A stretch of 64,000 nucleotides of DNA, from contig CM053143.1 in the NCBI GenBank assembly GCA_028571685.1, forward strand, positions 54,677,208 through 54,741,207, read 5' to 3'. Shown here piece after piece: positions 34,381 through 47,339 of the stretch. Made by a program: the position numbers and the translations under genes. Below the pieces are notes generated by a model, which saw only the letters and a list, made by a program, of their open reading frames with translations, was not told where the DNA came from and searched no databases. This stretch comes from Heterohyrax brucei (lineage: Eukaryota; Chordata; Mammalia; Hyracoidea; Procaviidae). How positions within the stretch are numbered: the first letter of the stretch is position 1; the number at the start of each line of letters is the position of its first letter.

Positions 34381-37235
34381 TTGTTAGGTGCCATTGAGTC
34401 AGTTCCGAACTATGATGACTCTATGTAAAACACAGTGAAACACTGAACAGTCGTGTGACATCCTCATAATCTTTGCAATGTTTGAGCGCCTTGTTGTAGC
34501 CATTATATCACCCCATCTTGTTGAGGGCATTCCTCTTTCTCACTGATCCATTGCTTTTCCAAACATCATGTCCTTCTCAGGGACTGGCTCCTAATGACGA
34601 TATATCAAAGTTGGTGAGACAAATTCTCTCCATAGTTGCTTCCAGGGAGTGTTCTGGCTGTACTAATTCTAAGACAAATTTATTTGTTCTTCTGGAAGCC
34701 CATGGTATAGTCAATATTCTTTGTATCATAATTCAAAAGCATCAGTTCTTATCCAGTCTTCCTTATTCATTGTCTGACTCTTACATACATTTTAAAAAAT
34801 TAAAAATACCCTAGACTGAGTTAGCTCTTAGTCCTTAAAGTGATGTCTCCGCTTTTTAAAACTTTAAAGAGATCTTTTGCAGCAGAGTTGACCAATGCAA
34901 CATATTCTTTTATATCTTCACTGCAGCTTCCATGGGTATTCATTGTGGATTGAAGTAAAATAACGTCCTTGACAACTTTAATCTTTTCTCTGTTTATCAT
35001 GAAGTCCAGTTGTAACGAGTTTTGGTTTTTTGTATGTTGAGATGTAATGCACACTGAAGGTTGTAGTGTTTGATCTTTGTCAGTAAGTGCCTCAAATCCT
35101 CTTCACTTTCAGCAGCAAGGTTGTGTTATCTGCATAACTCCAGTTGTTGCTGAGTCTTCCTCTGACCCTGAGTCCATAGTCTTCTGTACATAATCCAGCT
35201 CTTTGGGTTATTTGTTCAGCATACAGATTGAATCAGTGTGATGAAATGTACAACCCTGACACACAACTTGTCTGACTTTAAACCATGCAGTATCCTTTTG
35301 TTCCATTAAAATGACTGCCTCTTGGTCTATGTACAGATTTCTTATAAGTGCAATTAAGTGTCTGAGAATTCATATCCTTCACAGCACTATGCATAATTTT
35401 TTATGACCCACACAGTCAAATGCCACTGTACGGTCAATAAAACACAACTAAACATCTCTCTGTTGTTCTCTGCTTTTAACAAGATCCATCTGACATCAGC
35501 ACTGTTATGTCATTTGTCATGGACTGAATTATGTCCCCCCCAAAATGTGTGTAGCAGTTTGGCTGGTCCATGATTCCCAGTATGTTGTGGTTGTCTTCCA
35601 TTATGTAATTTTCCTATGTCATAAATTCTAAACTCTGCCTATGATAACAGGGCAATACTGGATTATATTAAAGAGGATTAGGGTGGGACTGTAACACCCT
35701 CACTAAGGTCACTTCCATTCTTCAACGTAAATGGATTTTCCCTGGGATGTGGCTTGCACTACCCTTTATCCTTTTAGCCATCAGAGTTGAAAGGAAAGGG
35801 AAATAAGCAGAGAGTTTGGAGTCTTCACATCACTAAGAAGGTAACACTGGAAGCAAAGAACATCCTTTGGAACTGAAGTTTCTATGCTGAAATGCTCTCA
35901 GATCAAGGGAAAAGTAACGCATCACAAGAATCTTTTTTGAAGAGTCAGTAGAAACAGAAAGCTCTCCCCTGGAGCTGATGTAATAAATTTGGACTTACAT
36001 CTTACTGGACTGTGAAGAAATACAGTTACCTTTGCTAAAACCATCCAACTGTGGTATTTCTGATACAGCAGCACTAGATGACTAAGACACCTGGTTCCAT
36101 GTCCTCTCCTGAATCTGGGTTGAATATGGCAGTTCCTTGTCAATGAACTGCTGCAACTTTTGAATGATCTTCAACATAATTTTACTTGTATGTGATCTTA
36201 ATGATATTGTTCGATAATTTCCACATTCGGCTACATCACCTCTCTTTGGAATAGGAAAAAATATGGATCTTTTTCAGTCATTTGGCCAAGTAGTTGTCTT
36301 CCAGACTTCTTGATGTAGATTAATAAGCACATTTACTGTTGCGTCAATTTGTTGAAATGTCTCATTTGATTTTCTGTCAATCCCTGAGGTCTTCTTTTTC
36401 ACCAGTGTCTTCAGTACCATCTGTTCTTGGACATGGACTTTTTTCTTCAGTACCATTTGTTCTTGATCATGTGCAACTTCCCCAAATGGTTGAATGTCAA
36501 CCAGTTCTTCTTGGTAAAGTGACTCTTTGCGTGTCTACCATCTCCTGTTGATTCTTTCTGCATCGTTCCATATTTTGCCTATAGAATCTTAAAGTATTGC
36601 AACTCAAGTCGATTTTTTTATTCAGTTCTTTCTGCTTGAGAAATGATGAGTGTGCTTTTGGTTTTCTAACTCCAGATTTTTACACATTTCATTATAATAT
36701 TTCACTTTTTCTTCTTAAGCTATCCTTTGATATCTTCTGTTTCTATAACTGACAGAGCTGTTTTTCAGGAGATATCTATAAATGTTATTTTTGATGATAA
36801 ATGCAATGCTGTTCTGCTTCAGTTAGTGATTGTTTCTCAATCACTAAGCAGTTGTTGCTTCTCATTTCAGGTGGTACCACATCAGCAAATAAAAGTACCA
36901 AAATCTTAACTTCATCCATATCAGTGATGTTAGCTCATTTTGAGGAGATAGCTCTTCCCCATTCATATTTTTACTGCCTTCGAACCTGAGGGGCTTGTCT
37001 TCCAACACTGTATCAGGCGATGTTCCACTGCTATTCATAAGGTTTTTGCTAGCTAACGCTTTCTGCAAGTCGAGTAGACTGCCAGGTCCTTCTTCCTCAT
37101 CTGCCTTAGTGTGAAATGTCACCTGAAACCTGTCCACCATTGGTGACCTCACTAGTATTTGAATACAGGTGGAATAACTTCCAGCATCATGGCAACACTC
37201 AAGCTACCACATTATAGAAAGCTGACTGATGCCCC
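34381..37235 (-). mobile_element. Nearly complete RTE-type LINE, minus strand, split by an LTR
   Basis: It begins at the 3' end with 'gttgttaggtgccattgagt', the reverse complement of the RTE/AfroSINE tail. It runs through the reverse transcriptase (open piece 35054-34821 reading VVKDVILLQSTMNTHG and AAKDLFKVLKSGDITLRT) to the 5' part near 37235 (piece 37152-36862 reading VDRFQVTFHTKADEEEGPG). An LTR at 35515-36089 splits it. There are many stops and indels, so it is inactive. Confidence 0.8.
35515..36089 (+). mobile_element. Solo LTR, TGTCATGG family, inside the RTE (copy 12)
   Basis: It runs from TGTCATGGACTGAATTATG to 'gcactagatgactaagaca', 575 bp. The RTE continues on both sides ('tgacatcagcactg' before, 'cctggttccatgtcctctcc' after). 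Confidence 0.9.
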
Positions 37236-37836
37236 TAATCATCCTATATTAATAATTTCTTTTCCTTCTCTGTTTCTAAGTCTCAAATTTTACTTCACAT
37301 CAATTTATAGCTAAGAAAACACATAGAATACTAACTTGAACTTCATCTTCTTTAACTATTTGGTTTGAGAAAATTATAATATTTCCATGTCTTAATATTA
37401 TAAAATTCTCAAAAATATTCACGAAACTTCAATTTTAAGAAAATATCAAAATATGCTGTTTATGAGTATATTAATGTGTGTCAGTGTGTGATATCAAAGA
37501 GTATCACTCACAGGACATCAGATTTCAGTTGTTCTTACTAACATTACTTCCTCAATTAATATTGCATATATTCATATATTTTATAAATAATTTTAATTTA
37601 TAAAAATATCAGTGTAGTCTCTCTAGCTTCATAAAATCAGAAATTTTTTCTAAAATTGTTCCCAAGTTATTCCCAAATCTGAGATTATTCCAAATTATCC
37701 CAAAAGGGAAAAGATCTTGCTGGGAGACATCTAGAGCACCAGTATTTTAAACACTTCCAAAAAATCTCTCAGTATTTGATATTTGCCATGGTTGCGTAGT
37801 GTCCCTCTAGAATGTGTGCCATCTTGATTCCCTAAA

Positions 37837-38004
37837 GGAAATCCCAGTTGCATAGTGATTAAATGCTATGGTTGCTAACCAAAAGGTCAGCAGTTAGAAT
37901 ACACCAGAAACTCCTTGGAAACCTCTATGGGGTAGTTCAGTTCTGTCCTGTAGAATTCTATGAGTCAAAACCGATAGGGACAGAAATGGTTTTATGGTTT
38001 TTAT
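37837..38004 (+). mobile_element. AfroSINE inside an LTR
   Basis: It runs from 'ggaaatcccagttgcatagt' through 'gtcagcagttagaatacacc' to 'ggttttatggttttta'. TTGATTCC(C)TAAA flanks it (37824-37836 and 38005-38016) and matches the LTR sequence it interrupts. Confidence 0.92.
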
Positions 38005-38460
38005 TTGATTCCTAAAATTGTGTACTTGTCCTCCATTGTGTGATCTGACATAATTTTCCTATGTGTGGTGAACCTGCCTGGGATTAATGAGGCAAGATTA
38101 GGTTATGATGAAGAGGATTAGAACGGGATATGTCACCCTTAAGCAGCTCATTTCCTTGATGTGATGGAAGTTGCCCTTGCATGGGCCTTATATCACTTTT
38201 TGATACAACTCATACAAGGAGTGAGAAGATGCTGCCAAGAAAGGAAAGCCAGGAGTAGAGCTCATCCTTTGGAGCTGGGTTCCCTGCAATGAGAAACTCC
38301 TAGACTCCTTGGAAGATTAACAACAAGGACCTTTTCCCAGGCATGACAAAGAGAGAATTTTTTTTTTTTCCCTGGAGCTGGCACTCTGAATTCAGACTTC
38401 TAGCTTTCTAGAATATGAGAGAGAAAAAAAGAAATCCATTTGTTAAAACTATCCACTTGT

Positions 38461-38528
38461 AGCTACAGGATTGGTGTAAGTCAGAGTGGTCGAGGGTAGA
38501 GGGTTCGGGTTTTTGTTGTTGTTGTTGT
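38461..38528 (+). mobile_element. AfroSINE tail stub inside an LTR
   Basis: About 68 bp containing 'taagtcagagtggtcgaggg', then 'gggttcgggtttttgttg' and (TTG)n. It resembles the final part of the SINE/RTE tail and interrupts the conserved 'cacttgtagtatttctgtta' end of the LTR. Confidence 0.65.
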
Positions 38529-38570
38529 CATAGTATTTATGTTAAAGCAGCACTAGATAACTAAGACAAA

Positions 38571-39108
38571 ACATCATGTGTTGAATTGTGTCATCCCAAA
38601 ATATCTGTCAACTTGGTGGGTCCATGTCCATGATTCCCAGTATTGTGTTACTGGCCATCACTTTGTCATCTGATGTGATTTTGTTATACGTGTTGTAAAT
38701 TAAATCTCTATGATGTTGATGAGATAGAATTAGTGGTAGTTATGTTAAAGAGGCAGAATTCAGTCTACAAGATAATGTGTATTAACCCAATCTCTTTGGA
38801 GATATAAAAGTGAGAGGCAAGCAGAGAGACATGGGAACCTCATACCACCGTGAAAACAGTGCTGGGAGCAGAACACATCCGTTGGATCTGAGGTTCCCAC
38901 TCAGAGAAGCTTCTAGACCAAGGAAAATTGATAACAAAGACCTTACTTCACAGTTGACAGAGAGAGAAAGTATGTCCCTGAAACTGATGCCTTGAATTTG
39001 GACTTCTAGCTTATTAGACTGTAAGAGAATAATTTTCTCTTTGTTAAAGGCATCCACTTGTGGTATTTCTGTTATAGATCACTTGTTTGTGTCTTAGATG
39101 ACTAAGAC
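38571..39108 (+). mobile_element. Solo LTR, TGTCATGG family, tandem to the previous one (copy 14)
   Basis: It starts 'catcatgtgttgaattgtgt', carries 'ttcccagtattgtgttactgg' and 'ggcatccacttgtggtattt', and ends 'agatgactaagact'. Confidence 0.85.
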
Positions 39109-40466
39109 TTAATATTATAAGCAAAATGTTCTTGTGGTTTAGGCTGCTGTGGGGTACCCTTTGCTCTATGTGTTACCTCTGTTACAGATAGTATTAATAA
39201 AAGCATTAAACATTCTATATTAGTATTGACATTTGCTACTTATTAAACAAAACATAACTAAAGTTGATATAGCCGTAATAAAAAACTAAGTTATCTAATA
39301 CTATAAAAAAGTTACAATGAGTTGTTAGTCTAACATGTACTCACCATAGAATTCGAATATATAGGGATAATTTTATTTGTCATGTTAATGATAATATCAT
39401 GCACAGCACAATCATTTTTGGTTATAGTTTTCATTTAGCTGATAATGACTATTGACAGGATTAAAAGCAAGCAAATAAATAAAAACCAAGTTGTCCAATG
39501 TAACATCTTTCAGGAAATGTATGATTTGTTTAAAAGAGAGTCTTACAATGCGGTGTAAAATCATGTTGAATACTTCAGAGGAAATTTATAGAAAAACAAG
39601 AATACATAAAAGTATTGTATTTGGTTTAACCAGAATAAATTAGAAAAATAAATGATTAAAACAAGCGAAACTACCAGAAAAAGGGAGTAATTTCTTTTTC
39701 TTCTTCTTCACAGTTCTCAATGCCTCTTTTTCCACAAAACATAGCCACAAATGTATCTTGTAACAATTTAAATGGGGCTTAGATAAGTGGAAAATTAAAA
39801 GCACTGGAACTGGAAGACAAATGGAACTTTCAGATAGCTAGACAACTTGTCAGAGATAATTACTTGGTTATTTGACCCAAATTAAGAGTCAGTCCAATTT
39901 TCTGTAAACTCAGCATAATATTGTGAATCTGGATAATCTCATATGCTTTTAAGAAAGGATGACACTATTTTGTGAAAAAATATGATCATGAAACAAAATA
40001 AACAAGTTTACAAGTAAGTAGTATGTGATAGATTAAAATCAATGGTAGTTATCAGAAATAGTGTTGAAATTCCAGAAATTTTAAACCAGGTCTTACATAA
40101 TTTGAATATCTATTAATTGCTTAAAACAAGTAGTGAATTATCTTTGAAATTCACTAAACCTTTTGTCTTTCACTTTTGAAGCTGCACTGGATCATCACAT
40201 TTTAGGCAACAGTTGATAAAACTGACTGTCCAGGAGTCTGTCCTTGGAGTACTCGTTAGTACGACTGGAAAGTTCCTTGGGAATTTTTGAAGGGTTTGGG
40301 AACAGGACCATTCCAGTCACCGAAAACTTCAATCTCTTGAAGGCCAGAGTTATCTTTTATTCTTCTAAATACCCACTGATCTTGGTACACAGTGAATCTC
40401 AATGCTGAATAAATTAAAAAATGAATGCATGACTACAACTCACTCACAGACTAACTTATATGGCAT
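39109..40466. other. Intergenic, no feature recognised
   Basis: AT-rich sequence without long open frames or identifiable repeats. Confidence 0.5.
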
Positions 40467-41216
40467 TGTTTTAGTTATCTACTACTATAACAGAAATAGC
40501 ACAAGTAGATAGTTTTAACAAGCAGAAAGTTAGTCTCTCACAGTTTACCCACTGCCATCAAGTTGATATCAACTCATAGTGAACCGATAAGTCTGAGTAG
40601 AGCTGTCCCATAGAGTTTCCAAGGAGTGCCTGGTAGGCCTGAACTACTGTCCTTCTAGTTAGCAGACATGTCACTTAACTACTATGCCACCAGGGTTTCC
40701 TCTCACAGTTTAGGAGGCTAGAAGTCTGAATTCGGAGTACGAGCAGTAGGAAAATTCTCCTCCACTGCCCACTTCCTTGAGGCCCCCCCTTAGCTCTGGG
40801 AGAAAGTTCTTTCTGTTAATCTTTCCCTAATTTAGGAGTGTCTCAGCACAGCAATTTAGCATCCAAAGGATACCCTCTGCTCTTGGCCCTTCTTTCTTTC
40901 TGGCATGAGATTCCAATCTACGCTTGATTCTCTCTCCTTTTATCTCTTGTAAGATAAAAGGTAATACAGGTAACACCCCAGGCAAGATCCTCTTATGTTA
41001 AATCAGGGCTATGATCTCAGTAAGGTATTGCTTCCCACCCCAATCTTCTTTAATATAACCTAATCCCACCTCATTAACCACAGGCAGAGATTAGGATTTA
41101 CCAGACACAGGAAAATTACATCAAATGTCAAAACAGAGAATAACCACACAATACTGGGAATCGTGGCCTAACCAAGTTAATGCTTATTTTTTTGAAACAC
41201 AATTCAGTATGTAACA
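40467..41216 (-). mobile_element. Solo LTR, TGTCATGG family, holding an AfroSINE (copy 15)
   Basis: Reverse orientation: it starts 'tgttttagttatctactact' and ends 'acacaattcagtatgtaaca'. Without the SINE and its duplicated target, it is about 585 bp. Confidence 0.88.
40548..40700 (-). mobile_element. AfroSINE inside an LTR, same orientation as the LTR
   Basis: It runs from 'cccactgccatcaagttgat' to 'ctatgccaccagggtttcc'. The perfect 12-bp repeat TCTCACAGTTTA flanks it (40536-40547 and 40701-40712). Confidence 0.95.
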
Positions 41217-43394
41217 GGTGCAGACATACTTCTAATTTCATGTCCCACAATCATCTACTAAAAAGTGGATTAAAAGCAGAGTAGCCATGAATCATACTTA
41301 AATAAGAGTCAAAATTTACCTATAAATTACAATTGCCTTTGGCACTTTAAAATCTGTTGAGAATTTTTGAGCTCATTCTGTTCTTCATCTGAAATTGCAT
41401 AAAATTTTAAATGAAAATAAACTTTTTGTATTTTAAAATACTGACAGCCCAAATGACCCTATACTATTCAATACTCACTATGAAAGCTTAAAACAATAAA
41501 AATGCTTAGATTTCCTCCCCAGATCCATGTATTCAGTAGTGCAGCATGTGATGTTGTAAACTATTTTGCCTGGCTTAGAAGAAACACTTTTAAGATATGA
41601 ATGGTTTCTTGTTAAGTAGTAGATGACCTTCAACTTAAGTTTCTGGATCACTGTTGTCCCAAAGTCTCTAAAATCTTATTTTCTATTTGTTCAAAGCACT
41701 TTTCCAATTTTTGCTTTTCCATAAGGATTGTATCTCCTTGCGGTTTTGTCACTTTGTGAGTAGTGTTATCTCAGGGTTAGGATGTGACGTCAGTTTCTTC
41801 CCTCAGATTAATCCATAAGGGAATTAACACAGTTTGGGAGTGGGTCTTCCTGTTTTCATTGTCTTAATCATAAAGTTTGGCCAAAAAAAAAAAAAAAGGC
41901 ACATTTCCCTAGGATGTGTTAATTTTCAGCTTCAAAGTGCAGTATGAACAAGTATGCTTTGGGCAGCATTGCGGCCTAAGAGTGGACATTAGAACAGGGT
42001 TACAGAAGGATGGGACGAGTGAGAAGACTGCTTTGGCAAAAAGGAATCTTATTTTGATCAGCATCTGCACTGCATGCAGTGTGGCTTCAATCTGAAAATG
42101 GAAACTCAGTGACTTTGCCAAAGGACTTTGTACACTGCCGCTTATTTTATTTGTACTAGAATGGCACACAGATTAAGATTCCAACTTTCTCTCAGGCTAT
42201 TACGATGATCACACTTTGTACTTTGCAACCTGGTTTGGGAGTCTGGCAAAACAATTCATAAACTAAAAAGTCAGAAATATCCAAATGGCTCATCAGGAAA
42301 TTACTTGTATTTATGTACTGCGCTTTTTAAAAATCCTGTCAGATTGGTCCTTTTGTTTTAATTATATATCTTCAAACATAGAGATTCTCCCACAGACATC
42401 TTCAGTATATCAACTTTGAGTATATCACAACTTATTCAAGGGTTTGATGAGCCAGGCATTCATTCAATATATTCAGTTAATAAATGTGAACAGTCTTTAC
42501 ATTAGTTGTGTGATGTCAATTATGCCCATGTAAGAATTGCCTATTTGAATCCTAACATAATTATGGTGTGAAACATGCTCAGCTAACTGTACATAAAATG
42601 ACTCTGTACAAGAATTTTCATAGTAAAACCCAAAGCCTGTCTCTTTATACCTTTAACGTACTTCAGTACAGTCCACTTGGACCATTGCTGAAATCTTCAC
42701 ACATTTGAGAACATTTTATTAGTGATGAAAAATGGAGATAATTGTACTCATTGAAAGCAAACCAACTAATGAAAAACTCATTGGAAAATATTTGCGTGAT
42801 TCTTAGTTGCCTTGAATTCTAGGGGATATCTTGTTGCCAATTCTCACCTCCACCAATTTGAATTTGTCTCATTTCATTGGAAAACATGACTTCTTGAAAG
42901 ATAAGCCTTTTTATTTTATTTTTTTCTATGTTAAGGTATCTGCAACCTCATCCCCAGTAGATATCTCACACTTTGGATATATGAAAGCCTCAACAATAAG
43001 GAAATTGACTTTATTGTTATCATAGACAGCACTTGGCTATATTATATTAGCATACTTTCTATTAATATACCCACAGGTTAGGATTGATCATATATGTAGG
43101 ACAGCATGAATCAATCATTGTTAGTAGATGTTTATCTCAATTATACCCCATCTGGATCTTAGAATCAGTGCAGAGTGAGCATATACTCTCATTCTCAGAA
43201 TCTACATTTGAACATGCTCTTATTTTGCAAAATAATATCCAGAAATACAAATTTGCACCAACATTCATTGTTCCTAGGCCTGTTTTGAATTTTTGTTTTT
43301 AATTTGTGTCTTCGTATCTATTCCCTCAGGTTTTTCTAGTATTATTTTCAGTGTTGTGCTGACAACGATCTGACGTCATTGGCCACCTTGCTGT
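41217..43394. other. Intergenic, no feature recognised
   Basis: AT-rich sequence with an A run at about 41883-41897. The longest open frame (42169-41909, minus, 86 codons) has no recognisable features. Confidence 0.5.
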
Positions 43395-43775
43395 CCTCCT
43401 GACATATGGAATGTTCTCCTACACCAGGCCCCTGCCTCTGCCTGGAATGGTGGCTGCCACAGTATCTTCATGTCTTCCTCACTCACCCTATTCTGCTTTC
43501 TGCACAAATAATCCCTACAGAAAAGCCTTCCAGATCAACCCCTCTAAAATAACATTCACACCTCATCGTCCTTATTTAGTTTGCTCGATAGCACTTGTTT
43601 CCACTAGAGGTTACCATACATATTGATTTCTTTATTGGTGATGTTCTGTACTAGAATGCTAGTCTCACTGAGTCAAGTGCTTTGCCTGTTTTCGTCACTG
43701 CTTCATTACCATGATCTGGAAGAATTCCTCATATGCAAGAGCACTCAGCAATCATTGATTGCAATTAGATGGACT
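43395..43775 (+). mobile_element. L2 LINE 3' end
   Basis: 'cctctgcctggaatggtgg', 'aaaagccttccagatcaacc', 'actagaatgctagtctcact' and 'gcactcagcaatcattgatt' follow the known order of L2 3' ends. It is strongly diverged, as expected for this ancient family. Confidence 0.65.
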
Positions 43776-45006
43776 TAACTCAGCAGACTAGATCCCTTTG
43801 CTTCTCAATTTATTTTTACGTTACAGGAGAATACGGTAATTCATGTTTTTTAGTCAGAGTATATATATTTTTTCAGATTATCATAGATGTACAGGTAATG
43901 GTAGTATGAATCATTGCTCTTCTTGGCATGCATTAAAATTTTGCTTTATTAGAATCACATGATTTTCCCTCATTAATGAAACATAAAAATACTGAATTCA
44001 TGTATAATATTGGGTTACATCTCTTGAGCTGATAAACTTTTAAAACTCCGGGCTGGTTCGATAGCACTAACCTTTTAAATCATTAGTAATGTGACGTCTC
44101 ATTCAAACTGTCTTTAAGGAAAATATAACAGGTGTATCACTGATTTTAATATTTTATTTCATACTGAATGTGCTGGAAAATATATGCTAAAATATACTTC
44201 ATTTCTGTTCTTATTTTGCCTAGGGGAAAGTAAATAATATTCCTGGAATTTTAGTCCTTTTAAAAATTGAATTTATAACAAAGTGAGAAAATAATAATTA
44301 CATCTCAGAATTACTGATTCAAATTTTTAAAAATCATTCTTACTTTTCCCAGACACGTATGTTGAGTTCAAGTAAAATACAAGTACATGTATATGAAACT
44401 AGTGACTTCCTTTCTTTTTTTTTTGAAGATGGAATGTTTGGATGTAATTACTTACTTGGACATTAGTTTCATATTCTCATGTGTACGTTTATATATATAT
44501 AAAAGACACAACTTTTAATAGCTATATAGCCATATTTCTCAGCAACTTTGGACTTTGGTGTAGCTAAGCATTTGGCACAGCAACATGATATTGGGGAGTT
44601 TGTAATGCTTCATTTGTCTCACATGATTTTCTCTGCATGAGCTATCAGTGAAATCAGCTAATTCCAGAAATAATCTTAAAAACAATAGCTATATGATTTC
44701 TAAGAAATGAAGACCCAGACTTCCGTGCCATGATGACACTCAAGCTCATGGATGTTTTGTCTATCAGACTTCTTTTTTTCTGACAGCATGCCCATTAGGG
44801 TATTTTCCTTTTGCACCTGAAATACAGTTATATTTTCTACACAACACAGAAAATAAAACAGCCCAAAGAGTGACAGAGTTGCAAGCAATCCAACAGAAAT
44901 TTCCAGAGGATGGGTTAGAATTCTGAGGTCATGAACATGTATGTGAATATGCAGGTCACACTCTTCATTATTTGTGGGGATTGTTACCTCATAAATTTGT
45001 CTATAT
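43776..45006. other. Intergenic, no feature recognised
   Basis: AT-rich sequence between the L2 tail and the inverted-repeat transposon. Confidence 0.5.
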
Positions 45007-45706
45007 AGGCAGTCCCCAACTTACTATCATGTTTTGTTCTGATGACTTCTTTGTAAGTCAGTTTTGGCATAAGTCAAATCTTTCTCTCTCTCCTTTTTTT
45101 TTTTTTTTTCAGTTTTCATCATTATCGCTTTTTATGATAAATATCTTTGTATAAGTCTGGCATTATTTTGGACACTAAATTATAACATTGGACATCTGTA
45201 AGTGAACATCTGAGTCTCTGAGAATACAAATTGTTCGGGAGAGAGTGGCCTGAAACAGAGCTGGAGACACACCAGTCTGAGGGTCCAGTGAAGTTTATTA
45301 GAAGAGAAAGAAAATGGGGTCTGAGCTGAGGGTGGCACAGCCCACCCAACAGCGGTTGGGAACAGATTTTATAGTTTTAAATGAGGGGTGACTTGATGCA
45401 AAAGCTATTTGTGGTTTTATGGTTATACCAGGTTGGGGCATACCAGGCTGTTTTTGGTCATACCTGTGGGGCATGCATACCAAGGTGTTTTCAGTTAATG
45501 GTGAGGTCTGACCATTGGATGACTTCCCTGAGTTTCAGGAACAGACTTCCCTCAATGGGTATCCCTGAATTTCTGGGAGTTTCCTCACTAACAACAGCAA
45601 ACTGTACATGTAACCAACATAAGATGTATCTAAACAGCAAAAATCAATGGATGGTTGTAAGTGTCGATTGTTGTAACCCAAGTGCATCATAAATTGGAGA
45701 CTACCT
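45007..45706. mobile_element. Inverted-repeat DNA transposon, split by an LTR
   Basis: The left end AGGCAGTCCCCAACTTACTA and the right end 'ataaattggagactacct' are inverted repeats of each other, with TA next to them. Removing the inserted LTR leaves about 290 bp with no coding potential, so it is a small nonautonomous element. I cannot name the family with confidence. Confidence 0.7.
45232..45645 (-). mobile_element. Retrovirus-type LTR unrelated to the main family
   Basis: On the minus strand, an AATAAA (45299-45294) stands in front of 'cttcactggaccctcagact' and 'cagctctgtttcaggccact', ending in CA at 45232. This R/U5 layout is typical of class I-like endogenous retroviral LTRs. The U3 end is uncertain, and no clear 4-5 bp duplication could be fixed. 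It is a solo LTR with no viral coding sequence beside it. Confidence 0.6.
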
Positions 45707-47339
45707 ACACTTCCACTCTACCACCATCCTCAGGAAGTACATGATTTGTTATATCACTACTTCAGTAAAATTATCCTCTGTGCTAAGTGAGATCTTCATT
45801 TCATACATTTCTGATAGATTTTGTTATAAATATTCCAGCTTTGGTGGAAAAGATTTCTAAGAAGAACCAAAACTTGTCATTTTCCAACAAGAATCCTATC
45901 TTATTGCCAAACTAGCACTGATTAATCAAAGGAATTATAATAGTCTGTATCACAAAGAATTCTTAAAAATAAGAATACACAATCTTGGCATTAGATTCTT
46001 CCTACTTAAGCTTTAGCTGTAACCATGCTTATCATCATACTTTTAGCTCTGTTCTCAGAGTTTAAATCTTTGAGGGCACTGAGATGCTTCAGAGTTTCTT
46101 GAGAAAAAAATAATGTATTCAGTTTTGACTTACACAAAGAAATCACTATATTTCCATATTTGAAGCATAAATTCATAGGGAAATACTAAACAATTGGCTG
46201 ACCACAGGGAGTGACAATAAGAAAAAACAAAATTAGGTTAGTGTCTTAAATACACCTGTCTCTGACCCACATTAAAGGAATTTTAACGATTTAGATTAAA
46301 CCTGTATTTTGCTTCCTATTTTGAAACCTTTGTGGTTTAGTGGTTAAGTGCTACATCTGCTAACCAAAAGTTGGGCAGTTCAAATCCGCCAGGCACCCCT
46401 TGGAAAATTTATGGGGGATTTTAGTCTGATTTTTAGGGTCACTCTGAGTTGGAACCCACTCAGTAGCAGTGGGTTTGGTTTGGTTTGTATTTTCAAACAC
46501 AACATAATAATCTCAACATTGCTAAATAACAAATAATCCTGTTATAGATCACAATCTGGTGGTTCTGGTTTTAAGTACTAAAACCTTTACATATATTAGT
46601 AAATGCCTCTTTGGATATGGCAGTATTAGTGATTAATCCTCTTAGCAAATATTAGGCTTGGGTATACATATTTAATTATTAAAAGAAGTTCTGTGATTAG
46701 ACGATAAATCTGTAGAAGTTCTGTTACTTCAGATACAAGCATTTGTAAGCAAATGCATCTTGTGCTGGGCCACTTCCTTCTCCCGAGCTTTTTCATTGTC
46801 ATACGATTACTTAAAAATAAAGTTTGTTTAGAATTTAAACAGCACAGTGATCAGTAAGTAAAAGACAGGCACACGTAGGAGAGTTGCCCTGTCATTCCTA
46901 CCTAGGATTGGACTTACGAGAATTTCTGGCTGGGTCCTGGAGAAAATTGAACCCAGACATTTTTCCTTTATTAGCTTCAATTCATTGCTCTTCCTATAAG
47001 CTTTGTCCAAGGTTGGCCTTCCATAAACACACCCTACTGAGAACTTTCAAACATTTATTATCACAGTACTTAAACCAGGTTCAAAACAAAGTTAGTCCCC
47101 TAAGATCACTCTAGTCTAGACTCATTATACACCAGGGACATCCAGGAATTCTACCAGGAAGGAATGCACCCACATTACCTTATAATGTATGTTCTGGCAA
47201 TATTCCTTATTTATGTTTTTAAAAAGAAAATGACATTGTTCATTTAGAGCTCATTGTACCATATCTTATTTACAAGCAGAGAGCATCCTTAATTGGGCAG
47301 ACAAAAAGAGTTTAGAAAGATGAGAAATTAATATTACAT
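45707..47339. other. Intergenic sequence downstream of FAT4
   Basis: One AfroSINE at 46323-46486. The rest is AT-rich and unrecognised. If FAT4 uses the distal AATAAA near 47055, the right-hand end belongs to its 3'UTR. Confidence 0.5.
46323..46486 (+). mobile_element. AfroSINE
   Basis: It runs from 'gaaacctttgtggtttagtg' to 'gcagtgggtttggtttggtt'. The B-box-like 'gttcaaatccgcc' is well kept. Confidence 0.9.

Larger units (their letters stand above)
37784..38568 (+). mobile_element. Solo LTR, TGTCATGG family, holding two SINE insertions (copy 13)
   Basis: The start is degraded ('gccatggttgcgtagtgtcc') and the end is 'gcactagataactaagaca'. One AfroSINE (37837-38004) and one SINE tail stub (about 38461-38528) lie inside. 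It is followed within about 3 bp by another LTR in the same orientation. Confidence 0.85.
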
